A stretch of 64,000 nt of DNA from Nocardia rosealba (GCF_020216065.1 NZ_JAIWNA010000001.1:248001-312000); one strand, 5' to 3'. Shown: positions 27,615-36,462, counted from the stretch's first letter. Numbers and translations: made by a program. The notes: generated by a model not told the origin, from the letters alone.

Positions 27615-27960
27615 ATTGCGTCGCGGCGTCGTCGGGGGATTGCCGGACTGTGCCCGGAACCAATCCGGAGGGTCTATTTTTAGGCTGTAAGGAGGTTGAT
27701 TCCGGCAAAGTCGATGTCCGTCGCGAGTGCCTCGCGTCGAGGTACTCGCCTCCTGTTTCCGCAGCTAGAGCACTGGTCGTCAAGTAGCGTTGCACGGGCG
27801 TGATAAGTCCGTGATTGCGTTCGTTCCTGTAGCGAACTATCCGCACAGTTTCACGGAAAATCTTCTGGGGATCGTCACAATGATTTCCGGAAACCGTGTG
27901 TAGCGTTCTGATATGTCGTTGAATCACGAATCAGGAACAGGATTCGGCGATCGGAGTTCG
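27615..27960. other. Gene-free leader region before the mycolyltransferase-like gene
   Basis: These 346 bases hold no convincing gene. The region is visibly less GC-rich than its surroundings. It contains a hairpin, GCGAGTGCCTCG at 27723-27734 against CGAGGTACTCGC at 27738-27749 (11 of 12 pairs, 3-base loop), and an isolated AAGGAGG at 27689-27695 with no start codon at a workable distance. It may be a long 5' leader or promoter region of the downstream secreted esterase; no known riboswitch was recognised. Confidence 0.4.
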
Positions 27961-28956
27961 ATGAGGTCTTGTCGGGCATTGGGGGCTCGGATCGTCATCG
28001 CGGCACTGGCCGCGATGCTCGCCACGGGAACGATGGCGGGCCAGGGGATTTCCGAGCCCATCGAGCGGGCACGGATCGACGATCGGCGCGTGGAAGCCGA
28101 TCAGACCATCGATATCGGCGTGTACTCACCCGCCATGGACAACGTCAACCGGGTGCGGGTGCTGCGCGCCGCCGACCCGTCGAAACCCGCGCCGACGTTG
28201 TATCTGCTCAACGGCGTCGGTGGCGGCGCCGACGGCAACTGGCTCGACCGCACCGATGTGGTGTCGTTCTTCCGCGACAAACAGGTGAACGTGGTGATCC
28301 CGTTCGGCGGCGCGGGCAGCTATTTCGCCGACTGGCGCAGCGACGACCCGGTGCTGGGCAAGCAGCGCTGGGCGACCTTCCTCACCAAGGAATTGCCGCC
28401 CCTGATCGACGCCGAATTCGGGGGCACCGGCGCCAACGCGATCGCCGGGCTCTCGATGGCAGGCACCTCGGTGTTCCAGCTCGCCCTCGCCGAACCCGGC
28501 CTCTACCGGGCGATCGGCTCCTACAGCGGGTGCGTGCGCACCAGCGACCTGCGCGGGCAGGCGATCGTGCGCACCGTCGTCGGCAGCCGGATGGGCAACG
28601 CGGCCAACATGTGGGGCCCGCCCACCGACCCGGCCTGGTCGGCCCACGACCCGTACCTGCACGCCGAATCCCTGCGCGGCACCGAGGTCTACATCTCCTC
28701 CGGCACCGGCCTTCCCGGTCCGTACGACAACCCGGCCGTCCAGCCTGACCCGCTGCAGCTCGCCTACCAGCTGGCCTTCGGCGCCACGCTCGAAGCGGTC
28801 ACCCACCAGTGCACCCGTCAGCTGCGCGACCGGTTCCAGTCGCTCGGCATCCCCGCCACCGTCAACCTGCGGCCCACCGGCACCCACTCGTGGGGCTACT
28901 GGGAGGAGGACCTGCACACCTCGTGGCCGCAGTTCGAGTCCGCGCTCAACCGCTGA
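27961..28956 (+). CDS. Secreted antigen 85-like esterase/mycolyltransferase
   Basis: A 331-residue exported alpha/beta hydrolase of the antigen-85/esterase D type. A signal peptide is present (basic MRSCRALGAR, then a hydrophobic core, cleavage after about residue 27). The nucleophile lies in GLSMAG (Ser165), and the catalytic His in GTHSWGYW (His309). PTLYLLNGVGG and IPFGGAGSYFADW match the family. Mycobacterial antigen 85 proteins transfer mycolic acids to trehalose and arabinogalactan; this protein probably acts on mycolyl or other acyl esters in the envelope. ATG 27961 has GGAG upstream; an in-frame ATG at 27913 lacks a ribosome site. Confidence 0.83.
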   Translation: MRSCRALGARIVIAALAAMLATGTMAGQGISEPIERARIDDRRVEADQTIDIGVYSPAMDNVNRVRVLRAADPSKPAPTLYLLNGVGGGADGNWLDRTDVVSFFRDKQVNVVIPFGGAGSYFADWRSDDPVLGKQRWATFLTKELPPLIDAEFGGTGANAIAGLSMAGTSVFQLALAEPGLYRAIGSYSGCVRTSDLRGQAIVRTVVGSRMGNAANMWGPPTDPAWSAHDPYLHAESLRGTEVYISSGTGLPGPYDNPAVQPDPLQLAYQLAFGATLEAVTHQCTRQLRDRFQSLGIPATVNLRPTGTHSWGYWEEDLHTSWPQFESALNR

Positions 28957-29027
28957 GCGCCCCGGCGAATGCGACGGCCGAAAAGCGCTGGCGTGTGGCG
29001 CCCGGATCGGGCACGCTCGATGACGAT

Positions 29028-29049
29028 CGGTGCGTGAGCTCACTCACCG
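29028..29049. promoter_or_regulatory. 22-base palindrome upstream of mshA
   Basis: CGGTGCGTGAG (29028-29038) is followed directly by CTCACTCACCG (29039-29049). Ten of eleven base pairs are symmetric around the centre and there is no loop, so this is more likely a dimer binding site than an RNA hairpin. It ends about 73 bases before the preferred mshA start and could control mycothiol synthesis. Confidence 0.5.
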
Positions 29050-29122
29050 CACGCCTGTGATGGCCGTCACCGATCCCGGTAGGGATGTTATCGGTGGCGT
29101 CGCGGCGTGCACACTGGAAGGT

Positions 29123-30472
29123 GTGAGTCAGCGACGTCTTGAACATCGGCCCCGCCGCATCGCGGTGCTGTCGGTGCATACCTCCCCGCTGGCCCAACCC
29201 GGCACCGGTGACGCCGGAGGCATGAACGTCTACGTGTTGCAGACCGCGCTGGAACTGGCCGCCAGGGGCACCGAGGTGGAGATCTTCACCCGGGCCACCT
29301 CCTCGGACCTGCCGCCGGTCGCCGAGGCCGCACCCGGTGTGCTCGTCCGCCACGTCGTCGCCGGACCGTTCGAAGGGCTCGACAAGCACGAACTACCCAC
29401 CCAGCTGTGCCCCTTCACCGCCGAGGTGCTGCGGCAGGAAGCTCGGCACCTGCCCGGCCACTACGACCTCGTGCACTCGCACTACTGGCTCTCGGGTCAG
29501 GTCGGCTGGCTCGCCCGCGACCGCTGGCGGGTGCCGCTGGTGCACACCGCGCACACGCTGGCCGCGGTGAAGAACCTGGCGCTCGCCGAGGGCGACACTC
29601 CTGAACCCGAGACGCGGGTGATCGGGGAGAAGCAGGTGATCGCCGAGTCCGACCGGCTGGTCGCCAATACCGCCGACGAAGCCGGTCAGCTGGTCGACCT
29701 CTACGGCGCCGACCGCGACCGCATCGATGTCGTCCCGCCGGGCGCAGACCTGGGCCGCTACCGGCCCGGCGACAAACTCGCCGCCCGCGCCGAACTCGGC
29801 TTGCGCGCCGACGAGCAGGTCGTCGCGTTCGTCGGCCGGATCCAGCCGCTCAAGGCCCCCGATGTGCTGGTCCGCGCGGCCGCCGAGCTGCTTGGCCGCG
29901 ACCCGCGGCGCGCGCTGCGCGTACTGATCGTCGGCGGACCGTCCGGCACCGGCCTGGCCCGCCCCGACGCCCTGATCGAGCTGGCCGCCGACCTCGGCAT
30001 CGCCGAGCAGGTCACCTTTCTGCCGCCGCAGCCCGCCGACCGCCTCGTACAGGTGTACCGCGCGGCCGACGTGGTGGCCGTCCCCAGCTACAACGAGTCG
30101 TTCGGGCTGGTCGCCATCGAGGCGCAGGCCAGCGGCACCCCCGTGCTCGCGGCAGACGTGGGCGGCCTGGGAACCGCTGTGCGGCACCGGGAATCGGGTC
30201 TGCTCGTGCCGAGCCACCGCACCGGCGACTGGGCCGACGCCCTGGCCGCCCTGCTCGACGACCCCGACCGTCTCGGCCGCATGGGCACCACGGCGGTCGA
30301 GCACGCGAGCCGGTTCTCCTGGGCGCACACCGCCGAAGGACTGCTCGACAGTTACGCCGCCGCGATCGCGGGTATGCGCGTGGAACGCAACCCGATCGCC
30401 CTGCGCGCGGGTGAGACAAGCCAGGCCAGATCGCGGGCGCTGTGGCGGCGCCGGACAGGAGTACTCAGGTGA
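29123..30472 (+). CDS. mshA: D-inositol-3-phosphate glycosyltransferase
   Basis: A 449-residue family 4 glycosyltransferase that starts mycothiol synthesis by joining N-acetylglucosamine to inositol 3-phosphate. The signature [21 protein letters not shown] binds both substrates; [31 protein letters not shown] and [11 protein letters not shown] follow. The C-terminal Rossmann domain has [12 protein letters not shown] and the catalytic glutamate region [18 protein letters not shown]. All match recalled MshA sequences. GTG 29123 sits just after GGAAG; an in-frame ATG at 29060 is an alternative that would add 21 residues. The stop overlaps the next start as GTGA, coupling it to the YbjN gene. Confidence 0.94.
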   Translation: MSQRRLEHRPRRIAVLSVHTSPLAQPGTGDAGGMNVYVLQTALELAARGTEVEIFTRATSSDLPPVAEAAPGVLVRHVVAGPFEGLDKHELPTQLCPFTAEVLRQEARHLPGHYDLVHSHYWLSGQVGWLARDRWRVPLVHTAHTLAAVKNLALAEGDTPEPETRVIGEKQVIAESDRLVANTADEAGQLVDLYGADRDRIDVVPPGADLGRYRPGDKLAARAELGLRADEQVVAFVGRIQPLKAPDVLVRAAAELLGRDPRRALRVLIVGGPSGTGLARPDALIELAADLGIAEQVTFLPPQPADRLVQVYRAADVVAVPSYNESFGLVAIEAQASGTPVLAADVGGLGTAVRHRESGLLVPSHRTGDWADALAALLDDPDRLGRMGTTAVEHASRFSWAHTAEGLLDSYAAAIAGMRVERNPIALRAGETSQARSRALWRRRTGVLR

Positions 30473-30963
30473 GCGCCGTATCGCAGGTGATCGACGAGAC
30501 GCTGCGCGACCGGGAGATCGAATACACCCGCCACGGTGACGACACGTTCATCGTGGTGCTGCCCGGCGAGCGCAAGCTCAAGACCACCGTGATGCTCACC
30601 GTCGGCAAGCACGGTGTGCGGATCGAATCGTTCGTCTGCCGCAAGCCCGACGAGAACTTCGAGGGTGTCTACAAGTACCTGCTGCGCCGCAACCGCCGCC
30701 TCTACGGCGTGGCCTACACCCTCGACAATGTGGGCGACATCTACCTGGTCGGTCGCATGTCGACCGAGTCGGTGACCGCCGACGAACTCGACCGCATCTT
30801 CGGTCAGGTCCTCGAGGCCGTCGACACCGACTTCAACATGCTGCTCGAGCTGGGCTTCGCCGAATCCATTCGCAAGGAATGGAAGTGGCGCGTATCGCGC
30901 GGGGAATCGCTGAAGAACCTGCGCGCCTTCGAACATCTCATCGACGAGGCCGACAAGGTATGA
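30469..30963 (+). CDS. YbjN domain protein (Rv0487-like)
   Basis: A 164-residue YbjN-family protein. Its core is [27 protein letters not shown] and [25 protein letters not shown], with [32 protein letters not shown] later, typical of the type III secretion chaperone-like YbjN fold. Its biochemical function is unknown. GTG 30469 overlaps the mshA stop, and AGGAG lies 7 bases upstream inside mshA. The same gene pair, mshA followed by a YbjN gene, occurs in M. tuberculosis (Rv0486-Rv0487, recalled), which suggests some link with mycothiol metabolism. Confidence 0.9.
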   Translation: MSAVSQVIDETLRDREIEYTRHGDDTFIVVLPGERKLKTTVMLTVGKHGVRIESFVCRKPDENFEGVYKYLLRRNRRLYGVAYTLDNVGDIYLVGRMSTESVTADELDRIFGQVLEAVDTDFNMLLELGFAESIRKEWKWRVSRGESLKNLRAFEHLIDEADKV

Positions 30964-31006
30964 GAAACGCGGGTGCCGTTGTCCGGCACCCGCGTTCGGA
31001 TTCTCA
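30961..31006. terminator. Bidirectional hairpin terminator
   Basis: AACGCGGGTGCCG at 30966-30978 pairs perfectly with CGGCACCCGCGTT at 30984-30996 around a 5-base loop. An outer pair, TGAGAA with TTCTCA, extends it. It lies between the YbjN gene and the convergent lipase gene and can serve both. Confidence 0.8.
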
Positions 31007-32179
31007 GCAGGTAGTCGGCACCGGTTCGTCACGGAAACGGGATTCCACGTAGCTCCACGCGTCGACGAAACCGGCCACGGCCGCGGTCATGTGCTCGGCG
31101 ATGTCGTAGGTCGCCAGCTTCACGGGCGCGCCCGCACCGCACCAGTGCGACACGGTGTCGGCCACCGGGCCGTACGGGGTGAGGGTGTCGTAGCGGCCCT
31201 GCCAGATGTAGGTCGGCGCGGTCGGCGCACCCTCGTAGTGCACGATGCTGTTCTCGCGCAGCACCCCACGCGCCACCTGGCTCGACAGCAGCTCCTTCGA
31301 CGCGGCCATCTGCTCGGCGTTGCGGAAGATGCCGTGGAAGAGCAGGAAGCGACGGCAGGCGTCCTTGGTGAACTCGCGGAACCACAGGCCGGTCTCGTTG
31401 AGCTGATCCGACACCGGCACCCGATCCGGGTACTCGCGCTCGATGCCCATGGCGGCCGCGAAGGCCAGGCCGAAACCGGGGTGCGGTGCGAAACCGAGGG
31501 CGTCGGCCATCAGTTCGAGGTCGCTCGGAATGCCGCCGGCGACCACCGCGGCCAGCTTCAGCTCGGGCGCGTACTCCGGCTGCAGCGCACCGGCCCACGC
31601 GGTGGCCATGCCGCCACCGGAGTACCCGGCCAGCGCCACCGGCGAGCCGCCGAGGCCGAGTTCGGTGGCCTTCTGTACCGCTCGCACGCTGTCGAGGGTG
31701 ACCATGCCGCTCATCCGCGCCGCACCGTAGGCGACGGTCGGGCCGAGGTAGTCGGGCACCGAAACCGCCCAGCCGCGACCGATCGGCAGCATCGCGCCCG
31801 GGGCATCCTGCAATTCACCGTTGAACAGCGACTTCGACGGGTTGCACCGGGTGCCGATGGAGTTGATGAGGGCCTGGTAGGAGACCAGTGGTGGGTTCTT
31901 CACCCCGATCGGCATGAAGACCGTGGTCACGCCCATGATCGCGTTGCCCGCCGAGTTGGTGGAGCGGAACGCGACCTGCCAGCCCTCGGTGCCGGGGTAG
32001 AGCATCGTGTCGATGCGGCGAGTGCGGACCACGTCGCCGGGAGCCAGCGCGGCGATGTCGGCCGGTGCGGTGAAGAACGGGTCAGGATCGGGCGTCGGAT
32101 ACAGCGGGTTCGCAGCCGCGGGAGCGGCGAGGAGGCCTACCGAGAGCAGGCTCAACACCAGTACTACTAATTTCGACAC
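31004..32179 (-). CDS. Secreted lipase family protein
   Basis: A 391-residue secreted lipase of the LIP/Rv-type secretory lipase family. The signal peptide (SKLVVLVLSLLSVGLLAAPAAA) is cleaved before NPLYPTPDPDPFF. The core of the alpha/beta hydrolase shows the nucleophile in GYSGGGMATAW, the acid region in WQGRYDTLTPYG, and a His in DIAEHM. VLENTPLVSYQALINSIGTRC-like elements are represented by PLVSYQALINSIGTRCNPS. It should hydrolyse acylglycerols or other esters outside the cell. GTG 32179 has AAGGAAAG closely upstream. It shares its upstream region with the divergent ROK gene. Confidence 0.85.
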   Translation of the reverse strand: MSKLVVLVLSLLSVGLLAAPAAANPLYPTPDPDPFFTAPADIAALAPGDVVRTRRIDTMLYPGTEGWQVAFRSTNSAGNAIMGVTTVFMPIGVKNPPLVSYQALINSIGTRCNPSKSLFNGELQDAPGAMLPIGRGWAVSVPDYLGPTVAYGAARMSGMVTLDSVRAVQKATELGLGGSPVALAGYSGGGMATAWAGALQPEYAPELKLAAVVAGGIPSDLELMADALGFAPHPGFGLAFAAAMGIEREYPDRVPVSDQLNETGLWFREFTKDACRRFLLFHGIFRNAEQMAASKELLSSQVARGVLRENSIVHYEGAPTAPTYIWQGRYDTLTPYGPVADTVSHWCGAGAPVKLATYDIAEHMTAAVAGFVDAWSYVESRFRDEPVPTTC

Positions 32180-32296
32180 AACTTTCCTTCATCATCAGTA
32201 ACGCAGCCCAACGGAGTCACCCGACCCGGACGAAGTATCCAACGAAAACCGGCGGTGTGGAGCAACCACTAGTCAAAGTGTCCACCGCCACATTTT

Positions 32297-32310
32297 TGTG
32301 AGCGTTCACA
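32297..32310. promoter_or_regulatory. LacI-like operator in the lipase/ROK promoter region
   Basis: TGTGAGCGTTCACA has perfect 5-base arms (TGTGA/TCACA) and is close to the classical LacI-family operator core TGTGAGCGCTCACA. It lies about 60 bases before the ROK gene start and about 118 bases before the lipase start. The arms are spaced too closely for a standard Rex site. Confidence 0.4.
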
Positions 32311-32368
32311 TCGACGACGAGGTCATGGCTGCTCAACCGGCTACCGGCCGAACAGACAGGAGTGGGCG

Positions 32369-33274
32369 ATGGTTGTCCTCGCACTCGACATCGGAGCGAC
32401 GAAATTCGCTGTAGGAGTGGTGGATCCGGACTACACGGTGCATTCGGTGCGGCGCGCGGCCGTGGCCGTGGCCGATCCGTGGGCGGTGTGTCGGGAGTTA
32501 CTGGTCGCTGTGGCGGGGGACAACGAGGTTCGCGCGGTCGGCATCGGGTCGGCCGGGCCCGTCGACGTGCCCGCCGGAGTGACGCGACCGCTGAACTTTC
32601 CCCGGTGGCGCGACGGGTTCCCGATCGTCGACCGGGTGCGCTCGGTCTTCCCCGGTGCGGCCGTACGGTTCGCGATCGACGGCGCGTGCCTCGTGCTCGC
32701 CGAACACCGGGTCGGCGGGTTGCGCGGGCTCGACAACGGGCTGGCGTTGACGGTGTCTTCGGGCGTCGGCGGCGGCGTGCTCGCCGACGGGCGGGTGCTG
32801 CGCGGGCGGACCGGTAATGCGGGGCACATCGGTCACATCATCGTGCCCGGTGATGAAACACCTTGTGCCTGTGGCGGTTTCGGTTGCGTTGAAGCGGTTG
32901 CCGGTGGGATGTCGACCGTGCGCTGGGCGCGCTCGCAGGGCTGGACCGGTGCGACGGGGATCGAGCTCGCCCAGGCCGCCCACGACGGCGAGCCCGTCGC
33001 CGTCGCCGCGATGGCACGGGCAGGTACCGCTCTCGGTCGGGCCGTCTGTTCGGCCGCCGCCCTGCTCGATGTGGACCGCGTCGTGATCGGTGGCGGCTTC
33101 GCCGACTCCGGCGAACCGCTGTGGGGACCGTTGCGCGCCGCCGTCGACCGGCACGCCGGGCTCGAATTCATCGACGCTCTTGACGTTTCACTCTCCACCC
33201 TCCCCGAGGGCGCCACCCTGGTCGGTGCGGGCGTGCTCGCCATCGACGAGGTGGCGTGGGCCGAGCGCGGGTGA
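32369..33274 (+). CDS. ROK family sugar kinase
   Basis: A 301-residue ROK family kinase, probably phosphorylating glucose or another hexose. The N-terminal phosphate loop is [17 protein letters not shown], the sugar and ATP sites include [28 protein letters not shown], and the zinc-binding cluster is [15 protein letters not shown], matching CxCGxxGCxE. There is no N-terminal helix-turn-helix, so unlike the longer Rv0485-type ROK regulators it should be an enzyme. ATG 32369 has AGGAG about 7 bases upstream. It is followed closely by gpmA on the same strand, and a shared role in sugar use and glycolysis is plausible. Confidence 0.87.
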   Translation: MVVLALDIGATKFAVGVVDPDYTVHSVRRAAVAVADPWAVCRELLVAVAGDNEVRAVGIGSAGPVDVPAGVTRPLNFPRWRDGFPIVDRVRSVFPGAAVRFAIDGACLVLAEHRVGGLRGLDNGLALTVSSGVGGGVLADGRVLRGRTGNAGHIGHIIVPGDETPCACGGFGCVEAVAGGMSTVRWARSQGWTGATGIELAQAAHDGEPVAVAAMARAGTALGRAVCSAAALLDVDRVVIGGGFADSGEPLWGPLRAAVDRHAGLEFIDALDVSLSTLPEGATLVGAGVLAIDEVAWAERG

Positions 33275-33291
33275 AATGCCAGAATGACCTC

Positions 33292-34029
33292 ATGACCTAC
33301 ACCCTCGTGCTGCTGCGCCACGGCGAGAGCGAATGGAATGCCCTCAACTTGTTCACCGGCTGGGTGGATGTGCACCTGACCGACAAGGGCATCGCCGAGG
33401 GCAAACGGGCAGGCGAGCTGCTCGCCGAGCACGACGTGCTGCCCGACATCGTCTACACCTCGCTGCTGCGCCGCGCGATCAGCACCGCCAACAACGCCCT
33501 CGACGCGGCCGATCGCCTCTGGATCCCCGTCATCCGCGACTGGCGCCTCAACGAACGCCACTACGGCGACCTGCAGGGCAAGAACAAGGAACAGGTCCGC
33601 GAACAGTACGGCCAGGACCAGTTCATGCTGTGGCGGCGCAGCTACGACACCCCGCCCCCGCCCATCGCCGACGACAACGAATACAGCCAGGAAGGCGACC
33701 CCCGCTACGCGGGCATCGAGGTCCCCAAGACCGAATGCCTCAAAGACGTTGTCGCCCGCATGATCCCGTACTGGGAGAACACCATCTCCAAGGAACTGCT
33801 CACCGGCAAAACCGTCCTGGTGGCAGCCCACGGCAACTCCCTGCGCGCCCTGGTGAAGCACCTCGACGGCATCTCCGACGAGGACATCTCCGGTCTCAAC
33901 ATCCCCACCGGCATCCCCCTGCGCTACGAACTCGACGAGAACCTGCGCCCGGTGAAGCCGGCCGAATACCTGGACCCCGAGGCCGCCGCCGCCGGCGCGG
34001 CCGCAGTGGCGAACCAGGGTGGGAAGTAG
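33292..34029 (+). CDS. gpmA: 2,3-bisphosphoglycerate-dependent phosphoglycerate mutase
   Basis: A 245-residue cofactor-dependent phosphoglycerate mutase that interconverts 3- and 2-phosphoglycerate in glycolysis. The phospho-histidine motif is [21 protein letters not shown] (His10), and further family blocks are [31 protein letters not shown] and the second catalytic His in [17 protein letters not shown]. The length is normal. ATG 33292 gives [11 protein letters not shown]. It follows the ROK kinase with a 17-base gap. In M. tuberculosis gpm1 is immediately followed by senX3; here a 9.6-kb insertion separates them. Confidence 0.95.
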   Translation: MTYTLVLLRHGESEWNALNLFTGWVDVHLTDKGIAEGKRAGELLAEHDVLPDIVYTSLLRRAISTANNALDAADRLWIPVIRDWRLNERHYGDLQGKNKEQVREQYGQDQFMLWRRSYDTPPPPIADDNEYSQEGDPRYAGIEVPKTECLKDVVARMIPYWENTISKELLTGKTVLVAAHGNSLRALVKHLDGISDEDISGLNIPTGIPLRYELDENLRPVKPAEYLDPEAAAAGAAAVANQGGK

Positions 34030-34040
34030 TCGTTGCATCG

Positions 34041-34078
34041 AACAGGTGCCGCATCGTTCGCACGGTGCGGCACCGGTT
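34041..34078 (+). terminator. Hairpin terminator after gpmA
   Basis: GGTGCCGCA at 34045-34053 pairs with TGCGGCACC at 34066-34074, and AAC/GTT extend the stem across one mismatch. It starts 12 bases after the gpmA stop and separates it from the accessory island. Confidence 0.7.
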
Positions 34079-34110
34079 CCTTCCCCGGGGCGCTCCCGCA
34101 GGCGCAGGCC

Positions 34111-34635
34111 TCAGCAGCCGCGCGGTGGCCACACCACCGACAACGGTGACGGAAGGTCGATGATGCCCCAGGCGGCCGAATCCGCGGCGACGGTAGCGGT
34201 GTACTGCACCAGGTAGTCGTGGTCGAGAACATCGATGAGCAGATATTGCGTTCTGGTACGGACACGCAGCTCACCGCCGGTATAGAGACCCGAGATGGTG
34301 GCCGCCCGGTACCCGTCGCAGTCCACGAATTCGGCCGATTGCTCGATCCAGCTCGGCAGCCGCCGGGAGTCGACGAACGCGCAGTCCATCAACTCCGAAG
34401 AATCGACTCGTTCGGTGAGCCGACCGACCATGACCAGGACGTTGTCCGCCCACCCACCTACATCGGCCGACGGATTCGCCCACGCCGCGTAGACACCTGG
34501 CATCGCATCCTGGCCGATCTCGAGCCAGCCCTCCGGTGGCACGACACGGATATCCGGCGCTCCGATGGTGTCGGTGTGTACCGGGATGATTCGGATCTCG
34601 CGTCCATGGAGATATTCGGCAAGGCTCTGGTTCAT
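34111..34635 (-). CDS. LpqN/LpqT-like domain protein without signal peptide
   Basis: A 174-residue protein resembling the LpqN/LpqT family: GAPDIRVVPPEGWLEIG, then PGVYAAWANPSADVGGWADNVLVMVGRLTERVD, and further strands with RTRTQYLLIDVLDHDYLVQYTATVAADS. Classical members are lipoproteins, but this one has no signal sequence or lipobox, so it should stay in the cytoplasm. AGGAG lies 6 bases before the ATG, so the start is well supported. It is the last gene of the minus-strand ESX cassette. The fold is of the Mog1/PsbP type, as in cytoplasmic secretion chaperones of other systems, so a chaperone or immunity role is possible but only inferred. Confidence 0.6.
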   Translation of the reverse strand: MNQSLAEYLHGREIRIIPVHTDTIGAPDIRVVPPEGWLEIGQDAMPGVYAAWANPSADVGGWADNVLVMVGRLTERVDSSELMDCAFVDSRRLPSWIEQSAEFVDCDGYRAATISGLYTGGELRVRTRTQYLLIDVLDHDYLVQYTATVAADSAAWGIIDLPSPLSVVWPPRGC

Positions 34636-34653
34636 ACTGTGCTCCTGATTGCG

Positions 34654-35559
34654 TCAGCCGTTCGGCTCTTGGTGATAACGCACTGTGAACCACTCTGTTG
34701 CGGCCTCGGTCGCGAGAAGCTGTCGCGACTCCGGCTCGTCCAGGAGATGTTTCATCAGCGCCAGCAGAAGATCTGAATCGCATCGAAGGATGCAAGCCGG
34801 AATTCCTAGTTCACCCACTCTGTCGAATAGTTTGTGCTTCGGTGGCCGGGAGCTGTCTGTCAGTGTCGCCAGGACCACCGGCGCCGCACTGTATTGAGCC
34901 GAAAGTTTGCATACATCGCCCCGAATGTTCGAAATATCCGACCAGCTGATCCGTGCGGTGCCTCGCATCGGCGTCCGGCAGATTATTCCTGTCGGATACA
35001 ACTCCCATCGAATTCGTGCGAACCGCGCGAAAATAATCAGGAGGAGTGCGGTAGCGCCTACGATCGAGAACACCAGTGCGCCGACCGCACCACCACTGTT
35101 GTTGCGGGAGAGCGGAAGTAAGCCGTCCGCGCCCCCCGAGTGCCATTCCCGCCAGGCGGCGAAGCCGAAGAGGCAGCAACCGGCGAGGGTCAGTTCGAGC
35201 GACAGCAGGCTGGATTCTTGTCGTAGGTGGATCCCCGATCCCCATTCTGGGTCGACAGTTCGACCTATCGAGGGGGTCACTGTTGCGGCCGCATGTGGAA
35301 ACATCGTCAGCAACCTGGCACCGAACATTCCCGCAGCGCCCAGAAATAGGGCAATCGCCCCTATATGCCCGACGATTGTCATGACGTTGTTGCTGCCGTC
35401 GCCTCGGATCGCAATCATCAGCCAAACCGACGCGGCAGCTAGCAATGCGAGCATCATGATCGTTGTGAAGGCAATGACGCCCCGTGACGCTCGTTCGTGC
35501 CACTGTCGATCGATGAGTACGACCGGCGACCTTGAATGGGCCGAAATGTTTTCGCGCAT
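34654..35559 (-). CDS. Four-helix membrane protein of the ESX cassette (paralogue A)
   Basis: An unrecognised membrane protein of 301 residues. Four hydrophobic segments are visible: VIAFTTIMMLALLAAASVWLM and IVGHIGAIALFLGAAGMFGA in the N-terminal part, then LTLAGCCLFGFAAW and GALVFSIVGATALLLIIF. A soluble C-terminal domain follows with LYPTGIICR and ISWSDISNIRG, which recalls bacterial PH domains. Its last 60 residues closely match the neighbouring gene (LFDRVGELGIPACILRCDSDLL; LATEAATEWFTVRYHQE). ATG 35559 starts 2 bases after the upstream stop, with GAGG 7 bases before it. It could be an immunity protein for the glycine-zipper protein encoded upstream. Confidence 0.7.
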   Translation of the reverse strand: MRENISAHSRSPVVLIDRQWHERASRGVIAFTTIMMLALLAAASVWLMIAIRGDGSNNVMTIVGHIGAIALFLGAAGMFGARLLTMFPHAAATVTPSIGRTVDPEWGSGIHLRQESSLLSLELTLAGCCLFGFAAWREWHSGGADGLLPLSRNNSGGAVGALVFSIVGATALLLIIFARFARIRWELYPTGIICRTPMRGTARISWSDISNIRGDVCKLSAQYSAAPVVLATLTDSSRPPKHKLFDRVGELGIPACILRCDSDLLLALMKHLLDEPESRQLLATEAATEWFTVRYHQEPNG

Positions 35560-35561
35560 GG

Positions 35562-36458
35562 CTACGCCTCGCCATGGTAATGATGGGTGAACCAATCCGC
35601 TGCTCGTGGATGCATGAGAAGTTCTCGAGAACTCGGATTCTTCGCGAGCTCGCTCATGACGGCGAGAAGTAAGTTGGAGTCACATTCCAGTAGGTATGCG
35701 GGGATGCCGAACTCGCCCGGGCGGTCGAAAAGTGGGTGGTCGGTGTTCGGTGTTGAATCGAGGAGCTCGGCGACGATCAATGAGGCCGAGCGAAGGTATG
35801 GTGAAATGTAACGTTCATCGCCGCGTATCCCGGAGATCGATTCCCACGGTATAAATCGCGATTTGGTAGACCCCGGTAGGGTTGTCTGTCTCAGGATTCC
35901 GGATGGGTACAGCTGGTAGGCCACACGCCATCGTGTGGCCAGGATCATGAGTACCAGGCATGCGAGCAGTGCCAAAGATATGAGAAGTGCCAGGGTCGAC
36001 CCGACGGAGTTGTCTCGTGACAGCGGGAGCAAGGATTCGCTAGTTCCCCCACGCCACGCCCACCAAGCACACTGTCCATAGAGGAAGAATCCGATGAATA
36101 TCAGGGTGAGCGGAGTGAACATGGTGGACTGAAGCAGTTCGACCCCGGTCCCCCTGGTCGGATCGCTTGTTTGTACCACCACTCGGCGGGTGCCCAAGTG
36201 AGCTGATTGAAAGGGAACGGCAGCGATGCTCGAGAACATTGCCGTGATTCCAGCCGAGGCGACAGCTAGGCCTACATGGCCGACGACTACGATCATGGGC
36301 TGTTCGGTCCATTCCCGTATCACGATCACGGCCCAAGTCGCGCTCAACAGCGCGAATCCGATCGCCATAAGTATCAGGAATGCCGCCATCGCGATAGGGC
36401 GATGATTTCGGTAACGTTCCGAAATCTGAAGGCGAGGTAGTTCGGGATAATCAGTCAC
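35562..36458 (-). CDS. Four-helix membrane protein of the ESX cassette (paralogue B)
   Basis: A 298-residue paralogue of the next gene. It has the same plan: two N-terminal helices (AAFLILMAIGFALLSATWAVIVI; VVGHVGLAVASAGITAMF), two central ones (PLTLIFIGFFLYGQCAWWAW; LALLISLALLACLVLMIL), the conserved loop SLLPLSRDNSVG, and a PH-like C-terminal domain with LYPSGILRQT, IPWESISGIRGDE and LFDRPGEFGIPAYLLECDSNLLLAVM. GTG 36458 follows the upstream stop by 4 bases; the ribosome site is weak, so coupling is likely. A GTG at 36494 would overlap the upstream gene. Two tandem copies directly after a putative pore-forming protein is a common immunity arrangement. Confidence 0.7.
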   Translation of the reverse strand: MTDYPELPRLQISERYRNHRPIAMAAFLILMAIGFALLSATWAVIVIREWTEQPMIVVVGHVGLAVASAGITAMFSSIAAVPFQSAHLGTRRVVVQTSDPTRGTGVELLQSTMFTPLTLIFIGFFLYGQCAWWAWRGGTSESLLPLSRDNSVGSTLALLISLALLACLVLMILATRWRVAYQLYPSGILRQTTLPGSTKSRFIPWESISGIRGDERYISPYLRSASLIVAELLDSTPNTDHPLFDRPGEFGIPAYLLECDSNLLLAVMSELAKNPSSRELLMHPRAADWFTHHYHGEA

Positions 36459-36462
36459 CGTG

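Noticed and set aside
27689..27720. A possible short leader peptide behind the perfect AAGGAGG.
   Set aside because: The only in-range start would be a TTG with no spacing; the next ATG is 18 bases away, too far for this ribosome site.
32297..32310. A second Rex operator in the lipase/ROK promoter region.
   Set aside because: The arms TGTGA/TCACA are only 4 bases apart, two fewer than in Rex sites, so a LacI-type site fits better.
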